From the NCBI GenBank assembly GCA_049115495.1, contig JAGDZV010000013.1:62001-126000 (forward strand): DNA of 64,000 nt, written 5' to 3'. Positions 37,901 to 43,205 of the stretch are shown piece by piece (the first letter of the stretch is position 1; each line of letters starts with the position of its first letter). The position numbers and the translations under genes are program-made. The notes under the pieces were generated by a model that ran no database searches, was not told the origin of the DNA, and was given only the letters and a program-made list of their open reading frames with translations. This DNA is from JACPUW01 sp049115495 (GTDB taxonomy: Bacteria; Bacteroidota; Bacteroidia; CAILMK01; JACPUW01).

Positions 37901-39028
37901 GTCTATATTAGAATAAACTCCACCATTACTAAGATTTGTAAAACCAGTACCCGTATTAACTTGCCACTGATAGGTTAAGGCATCGCCGCTTGCTACTACT
38001 GTAAAGGTTGGATCATCATCAACACAAACTGTGACATCACTTGGATCAGTAGTAATATTAGGTGATTCTTGTACTGTAAGTGTTGCTCCCGATGATTGAA
38101 CAGCGGTACAATTTGCATTATCAACCTCACATCTATATTCAAAACCGTCCATTGCTGCAGTTGCATCAGTAATATTCATAGTGGCAGCATCTATGTTAGA
38201 ATAAACTCCACCATTACTAAGATTTGTATAACCACCGCCACTATTCACTTGCCATTGATAGGTTAAGGCATCACCGCTTGCCGCTACTGCGAACGTTGGA
38301 TCATCATTAACGCAAACTGTTGAGTTACTAGGACTGCTGGTAACTAATGGTGCTGCTAATACAGTTAAAGTAGCGTCTTGAGAAATCTCATCAGGACATG
38401 CCGTTGAAGAAACCACACATCTATAATCGTTACCGTTTTCTCCAGTTGTTGCACCTGAGATATTTAAAGTACTTGTATTAACATTAGTATAAATACCGCC
38501 ATTGCTAAGATTCGTAAAACCACCGCCATCATCTTCTTGCCATTGATAACCAAGCCCAGATCCCGACGCAGTCACAGAAAAACTAGCATTATCACCGCTA
38601 CAAACTGATTCATCAGAAGGATCAGCCGTAATGGAAGTTGAAGAAGTTACAGTAAACTGTACTTCACTTGTAAAAGTATTACTACAACCTCCAAAGTCAA
38701 TAGTCATTCTCCTGTACCAAGTTGTAGCTGTTAAAGTTGGTGCTGCATAATCTTCAAGATTATTGGTGCCTGATGCTGCAGTCCAAGTTGTCCCACTGTT
38801 AATTGATTGCTGCCAAACATAAAATAAGGCACCATTACCGCCTGACGCGGCATTTGCATCAATTGTACCGGGAGAACTTCCCGAGCATAAGGTAGCATTC
38901 GAAGTGCTAATAGTCCCAGGGCTTGTTGGGCATTGGGCATGCACTGATCCTGTTAATAATAAAAACAGGAAGGGAATTAAGTAAAGTAACCGTTTCACAG
39001 CTAATGATTTAATTTTTATAATAGTCAT
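26000..39028 (-). CDS. Giant T9SS adhesin with 31 Ig-like and 11 PKD repeats
   Basis: This is a ~4340-residue surface protein. A signal peptide (LLYLIPFLFLLLTGSVHAQ) is followed by one divergent Ig-like module. Next come 31 tandem Ig-like repeats of about 96 residues (about 125-3100; consensus PSxTxxPSxxTVC ... YQWQ ... GSGFSNLSNGGVYS ... YRC). A bridging Ig-like module leads into 11 PKD repeats (about 3190-4100; for example WDFGDG, TYxxAGTYDVEL, GCxD). Two further modules precede the gliding-associated C-terminal domain (SEIFTPNGDGINDVWVI, NRWQQIVYQ, WGGEG), the type IX sorting signal. The ATG at 39028 is used; TTG 39037 and GTG 38998 are alternatives. It overlaps the DUF4139 gene end by 20 bases and is followed by the PorP-SPOR gene. 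It resembles SprB-like gliding or adhesion proteins in plan, not clearly in sequence. Confidence 0.92.
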   Translation of the reverse strand: MTIIKIKSLAVKRLLYLIPFLFLLLTGSVHAQCPTSPGTISTSNATLCSGSSPGTIDANAASGGNGALFYVWQQSINSGTTWTAASGTNNLEDYAAPTLTATTWYRRMTIDFGGCSNTFTSEVQFTVTSSTSITADPSDESVCSGDNASFSVTASGSGLGYQWQEDDGGGFTNLSNGGIYTNVNTSTLNISGATTGENGNDYRCVVSSTACPDEISQDATLTVLAAPLVTSSPSNSTVCVNDDPTFAVAASGDALTYQWQVNSGGGYTNLSNGGVYSNIDAATMNITDATAAMDGFEYRCEVDNANCTAVQSSGATLTVQESPNITTDPSDVTVCVDDDPTFTVVASGDALTYQWQVNTGTGFTNLSNGGVYSNIDAATMNITDATSAMNGYLYRCEVDNASCTADQSASATLTVHVAPSVTSAPSNSTVCEDDNASFTVTASGTSLEYQWQQDNGGGFSNLTNGVNVSGATSASLTLSTVSSAMSGNDYRVVISNTGCGSITSAQASLTVDNKPSITSNPSNSTVCVDDDPTFSVTATGSSITYQWQVNTGTGFSNLSNAGVYSNVDQATMTITDATAAMDGFEYRCEVDNANCAAVQSSLATLTVHVAPSVTTAPSNSTTCEDENATFTVVAAGSPLGYQWQQNSGGGFTNLSDGGSVSGATSASLTLSTVGTGMDGYDYRVVISNSGCGSVTSAQANLDVVAKPTITANPANSTDCVGDNLSYSVTATGDALTYQWQVNTGSGFSNLSNGGVYSNVDAATLNITSVTAAMDAYTFRCEVDNANCTAVQSSAATQTVQTSPSITGQPSNATVCVDDDPTFSVTATGSSLTYQWQVNTGGGFANLSNGGVYSNIDAATMTITDATATMDGYLYRCEVGGACTPNVQSNSATLNVQVAASITSNPSGTTVCVDDDPTFSVTATGDALSFQWQVNTGSGFTNLANGGVYSNIDASTMNITDVTAAMNGYQYRCEVDNSACNAATSSTATLTVRTPPTISAHPSDATNCESDNVGFVVTASGTSISYQWQEDRGSGYSNLSDGGVYANTDKAIVVLTNVTTSMNGYKYRCFITGTCSPSATSNEATLTVNGSPSITTNPSNATACVDDDPTFTVVASGGALTYQWQEDQGSGFSNLANGGVYSNIDAATMTITDATVGMDGYSYRCVVDNTTCTSVTSNAATLSVEIAPSITSNPSNSTVCVDGDPTFSITATGDGIAFQWQENSGSGFSNLANAGVYSNVNTASLSITDATATMDGYEYRCFVSGNCTPSATSSSATLSVEEAPVVTSNPSSTTVCVDDDPTFSVVATGDGLTYQWQEDQGSGFSNLSNGGVYSNVTSSTLSITDAPVTMSGFSYRCVISGNCTPDATSGSATLTVQEAPVFTLNPSNASYCAGSNVSLSVTATGTSVSLQWQEDQGSGFANLSNNATYGGVTTSNLTITAAAAGLNGYDYRVVASNTGCGSVNSSAATISSTAAPSITSNPSSATICAGDNQNFSVTATGTGLTYQWQEDQGSGFSNLANGGVYSNVDAATMTITNATAAMSSYDYRVLVSSSSCPSATSSSAALTVNSAPSISSQPSSASFCAGDNVTVSVTAGGAGLTFQWQEDQGSGYSNLSNGGVYSGVSSNSLSISSITTGFNSYKYRVVISGTCTPSITSNEATVTVISQVAISANPSTQNVCVDDDPTFSVTANGGTITYQWQEDQGGGFSNLANGGVYSNVDAATMTITDASTGLDGYDYRCYVTSTCGSPVTSSVATLNVDVAPIVTANPGDLTRCATDAATFSVTAGIGTNLAYQWQEDKGSGFANISNGGIYSGATGTSLSISAVTSAMSGYDYRCVVSNNGCGSVNSGTATLTVNAAPSITSNSGSVDECVGDNASFTITATGASITYQWQENQGSGYTAVTNGGAYSGATTNSLTVSSVTKAMDGYIYRCVVSGTCNPTATSSNSTLSVFNQPNVTTDPSDVSICASSNTTFSVVASGDALTYQWQEDQGSGYANLSAGGVYSGVDGTTLTLTGAGSAMDGYKYRCVVDNTSCAEDISGEATLTVQTAPSVTVDPSDETICDNSNASFSVTATGSSLVYQWQEDQGSGFANITNGGIYTGATSTTLNLTGVGTGLNGYDYRCVVDNSQCTEAISASALLTVQTAPSIVTNPDDSTICESNNATFTIVASGSSITYQWQEDQGSGFSNLSAGGVYSNVDQPTLTITAAAATMTGYNYRCVVDNSECTEVNSTQATLTVQSEPTVTVNPSDDTICETNNSTFSVTATGTSITYQWQEDQGSGFVDLSDGGVYSNVTTSAMTITAATTAMDGYNYRVVVSNSRCADDISASAELTVQTAPTVTTQPIDSTICETNNATFTIAASGSSLTYQWQEDQGSGFSDLSNGGVYSNVDQTTLTITGATTGMDGYEYRVVISNAQCSGLNSNSAELIVQTSPSVTADPSDVTTCEGSNTSFSVTATGTALTFQWQEDQGSGFVDISNGGIYSGATTSTLGLTGVTSGNSGYNYRCVVDNSRCSPVNTADATLTIQISPSVTADPVNDTICENTSTGFAVTATGSALTYQWQEDNGTGFSNLSDGGIYSGTSTDKMSISTAGSGMNGYDYRCVVDNSTCTEDISASAKLKVQETPAVTTNPSNATVCNGSNTSFTVVGSGSDLTYQWQVDAGSGFSDISNAGVYSGATTATLSITGAVTSMNGFDYRCVVDNQTCSPATSSSANLVINELPSVTSSPSSVTVCINDDPTFSVSATGTGLVYQWQVDAGSGFTNITNGGIYSGATTTTLQITNITASEDGYDYRCEVSGTCTPPANSSSATVTVQTPASVTVDPSDAAVCAGSNTTFGVTATGTSLTFQWQVDAGTGFSNITNGGIYSGANSTTLTITGVTASLDGFDYRVEVDNSTCVSTLSGSGELSILALPSVTSNPTANTICEGGSTTFNVTATGAGLTYQWQVDAGSGFADISNGGIYSGATTNSLGLSSVPASNDGNDYRCVVSGTCTPAAFSSSASLRVDSAPSISVQPRDTSLCESFNTFFAVTASGTSIGYTWQIWNGTAFADLTNGGKYSSVDKSTLVITDLVMSLDSTYYRVIVSGPNCPDAISDTVMLDVKEESTKPHPFATIYSYCDGGSTQLSADFGTEGDNSTIEWYTGPNGTGTNFGSGKGPITVSPSDTTTYYLRREGECNTTDDTTITINVRPKPTADFTAFETCEGQATAVFDSSVVSNDSIVKYEWDMGDASSSNLKNVSHTYSSAGDYDIQLVVTTNGNCTDTITKTTTIHEQPTADFSVASVCLNDESAFKDNSSINGTATLSRSWDFGDGAGTSSLVNPEYQYLSTGGYTIELKVTSSDGCIDSISKSTTIYMLPDADFDFDNACLGDDVAFTNKSKIGSGTLTYEWDFEDGNTSTSTSPTNTYSTAGTYDVELVATSNFGCTDTLVQQVETYSLPTADYTFVSACEGEFVSFSDNSSNPTGSNLTYDWDFDNGSSSNNSSPQVRYTSSGSYDVVLTVESAEGCIDDVTKSVDVFGAPTVTFSANRVCDGFATTFTNASSGADASGLSYIWRFGDGDTSLRVAPSHVYSAAGTYNTTLVATSGNGCIDSTVIPVTVWTNPVANFRTSNVCEVDSAEFFNLSSIASGSFSSLWSFGDNTTATRRSPKHLYTGDGTYSTKLIVTSTNGCQDSISQSISIYPMPEPDFTFNNQCDGDEVDFVNQTIVTTGTQYVWAFGDGFGSTTQNPGHTYLNSGTYNVTLTATTANGCQETTTPQTVTIHPRVDLSFNSANVCDNDSVTFVNTSFLSGGTATYAWNFGDGNGVIGQNNAKHLYDTFGVYGVTLYGRTDQNCIDSVKAQVEVYAQPIAQYAVASDCEGVFSDFGNTTIIADGVGITYIWDFSDGFSSNLPSPKHQYSTFGTYNTELVAVTNDGCIDTANRTHNVWPLPEADFRTFGSTTNEVSELCIYETANFTDVSTIAAGNIVNWTWNFGDATSQSGLRNVQKNYILPGVYEVELVAESDSGCTDIATQKIEMLPKPDVDFTFRDTCEGFGVEFANQSTVAKGQMSFTWDFGDNNKSTLREPTHTYLAAGNYDVTLIGISTDGCLDTAGPKNIIIHEIPDATISSNIGVFEFCEGDSAVLSVPLVAGYTYAWSNGDTGNETVVRSGGVIEVTITSTFGCTNSSQELITVWTRPTADAGPDVIISKGYSTELVGSGGLFFTWTPGATLDDSLKQNPIATPLVDETYQLVVEDANGCLDTASVNVTVEEDYRLEPSEIFTPNGDGINDVWVIENITTYPDCEVIITNRWQQIVYQQDNYDNTWGGEGTVAGGQLPTGAYNYLIKCGNGRIYTGTVNILR
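29712..38640 (-). repeat. Tandem array of 31 Ig-like coding repeats, 288-bp period
   Basis: By reading the translation I count 31 consecutive units of about 96 codons, close to 31 x 288 bp. Units fall into blocks by the hydrophobic-core signature after YQWQ: mostly VNTG near the N terminus (units 2-9), EDQGSGF in the middle (about 10-26) and VDAGSGF in units 27-30. This points to block-wise local duplication. The array will be prone to recombination and to assembly collapse. Confidence 0.85.
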
Positions 39029-40415
39029 TAAGTTCAATTGTCTTAGGAGCTGAAATAATGAAACCGTATTTGATTTCTTTACGCTCCTGTGGTTCTATTT
39101 CAAAAAAATAGGTGAAAGTGTCATCGTTAATTTTTGTACCACGTGGTAAATTGAGATCTATTTCTATCTCATTTTTGATCACCGATGGCAAAAAATCTTC
39201 GATTAAAATGGTCTGAGATTTATTCGATTTATTTTCAAAGTTTACTACCCATTCAATTTCGGCAGTTTGCTTATTGCCTAGCATTGATTTTCTCAGTTTT
39301 TCTTTTGACAGGTCTCTTTTGAATACTACCTCATTTGAGTATCCTAGATTATAAATAACGGAATCGCTAAAAAGAGTTGACTGCAGAGAATCAAAATATA
39401 AATACCCAGTATTACTTTCTAATGTTAAAAGGCCTTTTGGTAAATACAATCCATCAAGCCCAGCGATTGTCATCTGCTTAGAAAGCAATGGGTAACTACT
39501 TGGCTTGCAATAAAAAATTTCGGTAGTTTCTATATTCTGTTCAAGAATTGAATTAATTTTTACAGTATCTGACGAGTTTAAATCAACCAATGCATTGCTT
39601 GAGAACTGAACTAAAGAACTGGACATATTCTTTTTAGACTGACCATAACTTAAATTCAACATAACCGACTTCCAATAAACTCCAGTATTCTGATGGCAAA
39701 AAGCATCAATACTCATTTTAGAAACTTTATCACCAACCGTAGTTGAATAACATGGATACCAACCCGCAAGATTGGTGACATAGTGAAAGTTTAATGACGT
39801 ACTGCTCTCCATTGTGCTGCTAATATTCACCCTAACATATTTAGAGCGAACTTCTAATGTGGCAATGCGTTTTTCTTTTGCTGTTTTTAAACTATCGATT
39901 TGGTAAATGAGTGAATTCCTGTGGTAATCGAGTTTACGTTTTTCAGCCTCCAATTTCCTTAGCTTTTGGTTAAAGTAAGTCAATAACTCATCAAGATCGT
40001 CCACATAAATACTTTTATCACTCACTTCAATGTCCCCGTTTTTGATCAACAACCTTCTTAGTTGTTCATTTTTAAGCAACGAAAACTCAACCCAATCAAG
40101 AGAGTCTAAAGCAAGATTGGTTAAAGAATCTATTGTTCTGATTTTTGAATCATCAGAAATTGTTCTTTTCTCTAAAACTTTAATTGAAGTTATATTTCCA
40201 TTTTCAATTTTTGAAAATGAAAGGCTTGAGACTTTAACGTCTTTAGCAATATTTCCTATGTCAATTTGATTTTGACCTGGTTTAATAATGAACGTTGGGG
40301 TAGTACAACTTAAAAATGCCCATGATGGGTTTAAGCTAACTGCTTGAACTTTTGCTTCAGTTTTAATTTGAGCATGCGCAATACCAAAACTTAATACCCA
40401 AAATAAAATAAGCAT
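39009..40415 (-). CDS. DUF4139-domain (mucoidy-inhibitor-A-like) exported protein
   Basis: This protein of 468 residues starts at the ATG at 40415 (MLILFWVLSFGIAHAQ, a signal peptide); the longer frame to 40574 adds no plausible sequence. An N-terminal DUF4140-like part (PGQNQIDIGNIAKDVKVSS, about 35-100) is followed by a coiled coil near 125-170 (LDELLTYFNQKLRKLEAEKR). A DUF4139 beta region then shows LNFHYVTNLAGWYPCYST and QNTGVYWKSVMLNLSYGQ, the family hallmarks. The C terminus contains VNFENKSNKSQTILIEDFLP and EIEPQERKEIKYGF. It overlaps the adhesin start by 20 bases and carries a TAnnTTTG box five bases upstream, so it heads the adhesin-PorP operon. The biochemical role of the family is unknown; a periplasmic accessory function for the adhesin is possible. 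Confidence 0.8.
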   Translation of the reverse strand: MLILFWVLSFGIAHAQIKTEAKVQAVSLNPSWAFLSCTTPTFIIKPGQNQIDIGNIAKDVKVSSLSFSKIENGNITSIKVLEKRTISDDSKIRTIDSLTNLALDSLDWVEFSLLKNEQLRRLLIKNGDIEVSDKSIYVDDLDELLTYFNQKLRKLEAEKRKLDYHRNSLIYQIDSLKTAKEKRIATLEVRSKYVRVNISSTMESSTSLNFHYVTNLAGWYPCYSTTVGDKVSKMSIDAFCHQNTGVYWKSVMLNLSYGQSKKNMSSSLVQFSSNALVDLNSSDTVKINSILEQNIETTEIFYCKPSSYPLLSKQMTIAGLDGLYLPKGLLTLESNTGYLYFDSLQSTLFSDSVIYNLGYSNEVVFKRDLSKEKLRKSMLGNKQTAEIEWVVNFENKSNKSQTILIEDFLPSVIKNEIEIDLNLPRGTKINDDTFTYFFEIEPQERKEIKYGFIISAPKTIELNDYYKN

Positions 40416-40754
40416 GTACTCAAAAATACCCTTGCGGGTATTGAACCTATACCTATACAATATACTACTAGTTGAAGTTTCAAATGTATTGTAAGGTTTA
40501 AGGCATGTATATGAAGAAATTAACAAGGATGTGCTTTGAGTTAATGGGATTAGTAAATTATTGAGTAAAATCACTCTAGAGAATATAAGAATGAATAAAA
40601 CTAGTCACTACCTATACGGATTAATCAAAAAGGTCATTAAGCCATTAGAAAAGACTTTTTACCTATTAAAGGTAATTTTAAGTTTTAAATTAATAAGCTT
40701 TATATCATCTCAAAAACTTGAGATTAATGGACTTGTGGATTAATACACCGATTT
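40416..40754. other. AT-rich intergenic region upstream of the adhesin operon
   Basis: These 339 bases separate the DUF4139 and DUF4199 genes, both on the minus strand. I see no gene: the 60-codon plus-strand frame at 40561-40743 begins with TTG, is very AT-rich and looks like chance. A TTACC/GGTAA hairpin lies near 40670 and TCTCAA-AAAC-TTGAGA at about 40707-40722; neither has a clear U-run on the correct side. Confidence 0.6.
40421..40428 (-). promoter_or_regulatory. TAnnTTTG promoter element of the DUF4139-adhesin-PorP operon
   Basis: The minus strand reads TATTTTTG then AGTAC then ATG, so the exact box ends five bases before the start codon of the operon's first gene. This is one of five such near-leaderless arrangements in the window. 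Confidence 0.5.
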
Positions 40755-41303
40755 TTAAAGATTTACGTGGTCAGGATCGTCTTTTTGTACAACTCCACCA
40801 ATTACTAAACTTAGAATGGCCATGCCAATTAAGTTTCCAATGGCAATTCCCCCTAGGGTAATCAAAGTGATATTATCAAACCACATTTTCATAAATTTCA
40901 AACTTTGCTCAATATCCTGACCATTGGCATTTTCTTCCATTGTTTCGGCAAACTGATCCCAATTCATAGGAAACCAGTCAGGATTAAAAACATAGTAATA
41001 AATAGCTGCTACAATTACATAAACTAGAATGGTATATAACCCTGTGACATAAGAAACCCCAAATGCTTTTCCAAAAGAAATATATCCACCTAATTGATTA
41101 TCTCTAACTTCTTTAGCCGCGAGAAAAAATAACGTAAAAAGTACTCCTGTTTTAAAAAACCAAAGCAAGATCCCTCCAGATGCATTTGCACCTGCAAACG
41201 GGTTATTCATATCAATTTCGGCCGGTTGCATAAACATTGTCAAGAATAAAACAACGCCAAGCACCAAGCCACTTAACACACCATACTTTAATTGACTACT
41301 CAT
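40755..41303 (-). CDS. DUF4199-family membrane protein
   Basis: This is a 182-residue inner-membrane protein with four hydrophobic segments (about 8-27, 46-64, 80-105 and 150-172). The pattern of an N-terminal LKYGVLSGLVLGVVLFL helix, FKTGVLFTLFFLAAKEVRDNQLGGYISFGKAFGVSYVTGL in the centre and a final glycine-rich helix matches DUF4199, a Bacteroidota family of unknown function. The GGYISFGKAF motif is its most conserved part. It follows the GldI-like gene by three bases, so it is the distal gene of the DHH-FKBP-DUF4199 unit. Confidence 0.82.
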   Translation of the reverse strand: MSSQLKYGVLSGLVLGVVLFLTMFMQPAEIDMNNPFAGANASGGILLWFFKTGVLFTLFFLAAKEVRDNQLGGYISFGKAFGVSYVTGLYTILVYVIVAAIYYYVFNPDWFPMNWDQFAETMEENANGQDIEQSLKFMKMWFDNITLITLGGIAIGNLIGMAILSLVIGGVVQKDDPDHVNL

Positions 41304-41306
41304 AGT

Positions 41307-42140
41307 TTAATCTTTTATTACTTCTAAAACATCAATTTCGAACACTAAAATAGAATACTTAAGAATTGGCTTTATGTCTTTGTTTCCAAAAGCCATATCG
41401 TGGGGAGATAATATTGTGATTTTATCACCCTGACTTGTTAAACTACAGGCATCATCCCAAGCCAATGGCTGTATCAATCCTTCTCCAAGTAAAAACGAAA
41501 TAGGTTGTTTAGCCTCAGCATCCATAGTATTCATAAAAACAGCACCACTTGGAAATAAACCTTTTACATGAATTCTAATCGAATCACCGTATTCTGCTTT
41601 TGGCCCATTGCCTTTTGCATCCCAAAAAACTCTAACACCTCTGCCTGTTTTAATCCATTCGTCGGGCTTATTATTACTTAGTTGCCCCACCATTTCATCT
41701 ATCACATTATTCTCATTCCAAATGTTTCTAACCGAAACTATCAATTCCAAAGTACCCTGAGTTGAATTTAGATTTGGTGGTAAATGCTCATTTGGAATAG
41801 ATTCAATGTTGGTTTTGATCATCACGCTGTCATCAATTGACAGCTGATTTAAAACGTGCATGTAATCGGTGTCAAAGTTTGCGTCTCTTAGCATCGCCCG
41901 CTCCCTATAGTCCGGAATTTCGTAGGTGCTCGTTAATATTTTTCCATTATGCACAAGCCTAAAGTCGTATTCTATAATATCACCCAAGCTTCCAGGCTCT
42001 TTATAAAAGCTGTTTAGAACTTCATATGACATTGATGAGTTTATATCATTCCCTACCGGAGCACTCTGTTTTGAACTACAGGCCGACGTAACGAATAGTA
42101 GCACGCATAAAGCCGTATTAATTGATTGGAAACTCTTCAA
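41307..42140 (-). CDS. FKBP-type peptidyl-prolyl isomerase lipoprotein, GldI-like
   Basis: This lipoprotein has a lipobox, LLFVTSAC, and a C-terminal FKBP domain (about 170-277 from the chosen start; GDSIRIHVKGLFPSGAVF, FLLGEGLIQPLAWDDA, ITILSPHDMAFGN). It lacks some classical active-site aromatics, as many GldI-type proteins do. There is no ATG at the 5' end. TTG at 42140 gives MKSFQSINTALCVLL, a sound lipoprotein signal, and overlaps the DHH gene by 23 bases; the GTG at 42206 would add an unlikely leader. From memory, gldI of flavobacteria lies beside a DHH phosphoesterase, which fits. GldI is needed for gliding and T9SS function, but the assignment here is by domain and neighbour only. Confidence 0.72.
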   Translation of the reverse strand: MKSFQSINTALCVLLFVTSACSSKQSAPVGNDINSSMSYEVLNSFYKEPGSLGDIIEYDFRLVHNGKILTSTYEIPDYRERAMLRDANFDTDYMHVLNQLSIDDSVMIKTNIESIPNEHLPPNLNSTQGTLELIVSVRNIWNENNVIDEMVGQLSNNKPDEWIKTGRGVRVFWDAKGNGPKAEYGDSIRIHVKGLFPSGAVFMNTMDAEAKQPISFLLGEGLIQPLAWDDACSLTSQGDKITILSPHDMAFGNKDIKPILKYSILVFEIDVLEVIKD

Positions 42141-43122
42141 CAAAATCTTTAAGTTTAGATTTAAATCTTTTAATTGTTCTTTCAAGAGAAATGAATGAGC
42201 GCCCACCAGCTGCGTTTAAATGACCTCCCCCTTGAAAATATCTTTTCGCAAACTCATTGGCTGGGAAATCACCTTTTGATCGAAATGAAATCTTTACCAT
42301 TTCTTCGTTTTCAATGAACAAAACCCCAAAATTGACCCCTTCTAATTGCAAATTGTAATTTACCAAACCTTCAGTATCTCCCTTTTGAATATTATAGGTT
42401 TCATAATCTGTTAATGTAACATACATGTATGATGTACTGAATTCACTAATAATTTCATGGCGTTGCGATATCGTATTTCCAAGCAAATGAAGCTGATTTT
42501 CCGTATATGTGTCAAATATGTTTTCGTGAATCACAGCGTGGTTAAACCCCGTTTGCATAAGCTTAGAAATTGCTAAGTGTGTCTGCGCATTTGTTGAAGG
42601 AAATCGAAATGAACCTGTATCGGTCATTAAACCAGTATAGAGGCAAGTTGCGATTTCCGCATCCAACATAGACTCATCAATTTCAGATATCAAGTTAAAA
42701 ATTAGCTGTGCCGTTGCCGGTGATTGAGTGTCGTGATATTCAAATTGTGCAAACTTTTTAGGTTCTAAATGATGATCAATTAGAACTTTTTTAGCTTTTG
42801 AGTCGATAATTGAATTCTCTAACTCCCCCGCCCTATTGGGATCATTAAAATCCAAGCAAAAAATTGCGCCCGCCTGTTTAAGGGTCTTATTATTGGAATG
42901 GGGTGAATCTTCATAGTTTAAGACATTATCAATATCTGGCAACCACTTTAAGTAATCGCCAATTGCATTTGGTGAAACTACAACTCCCCTTTTGCCAAGC
43001 TTTCTTAAAAACAAATGCAAAGCAAGTCCAGAGCCAATAGCATCTCCATCAGGGTTTTGATGAAAAGTTATAACGTAGTCGTTGCAACTAGAAACAAAGT
43101 CTATAAGTTTAGCGTCAATCAT
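42118..43122 (-). CDS. NrnA-like DHH/DHHA1 phosphoesterase
   Basis: This 334-residue cytoplasmic phosphodiesterase belongs to the group that degrades nano-RNA and 3'-phosphoadenosine 5'-phosphate. The DHH part shows FHQNPDGDAIGSGLAL (about 20-35), CLDFNDPNRAG, the signature VLIDHHLEP and GLMTDTGSFRFPST, which together bind two manganese ions. The DHHA1 part ends in GGGHLNAAGGRS, the substrate-binding loop. It is the first gene of a minus-strand unit with the GldI-like and DUF4199 genes and is divergent from the GT9 gene. The upstream TAATTTTA at the -7 position is an imperfect promoter box. The c-di-AMP phosphodiesterase GdpP is excluded because no membrane or GGDEF parts exist. Confidence 0.9.
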   Translation of the reverse strand: MIDAKLIDFVSSCNDYVITFHQNPDGDAIGSGLALHLFLRKLGKRGVVVSPNAIGDYLKWLPDIDNVLNYEDSPHSNNKTLKQAGAIFCLDFNDPNRAGELENSIIDSKAKKVLIDHHLEPKKFAQFEYHDTQSPATAQLIFNLISEIDESMLDAEIATCLYTGLMTDTGSFRFPSTNAQTHLAISKLMQTGFNHAVIHENIFDTYTENQLHLLGNTISQRHEIISEFSTSYMYVTLTDYETYNIQKGDTEGLVNYNLQLEGVNFGVLFIENEEMVKISFRSKGDFPANEFAKRYFQGGGHLNAAGGRSFISLERTIKRFKSKLKDFVEEFPIN

Positions 43123-43172
43123 TTTGAAGCCGTAAAATTAGCCCCTATTTAAATGAACTTGAAAATAAACGA

Positions 43173-43180
43173 TAATTTTG
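43173..43180 (+). promoter_or_regulatory. TAnnTTTG promoter element of the glycosyltransferase pair
   Basis: TAATTTTG matches the consensus exactly and lies 25 bases before the GTG start at 43206. It is placed as expected for a promoter in the 83-base gap between divergent genes. Confidence 0.4.
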
Positions 43181-43205
43181 AGGGCTTACACCTAGAGAAA
43201 AAGTA

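Noticed and set aside
29712..38640. Regularly spaced DNA repeats suggesting a CRISPR array or satellite
   Set aside because: The 288-bp period is a whole number of codons and the repeats read through as Ig-like domains in a single uninterrupted frame; there are no short identical repeats with unique spacers and no cas genes.
40561..40743. Plus-strand 60-codon frame upstream of the DUF4139 gene
   Set aside because: TTG start, very AT-rich, composition dominated by Lys, Ile and Leu, no motif and no neighbour support.
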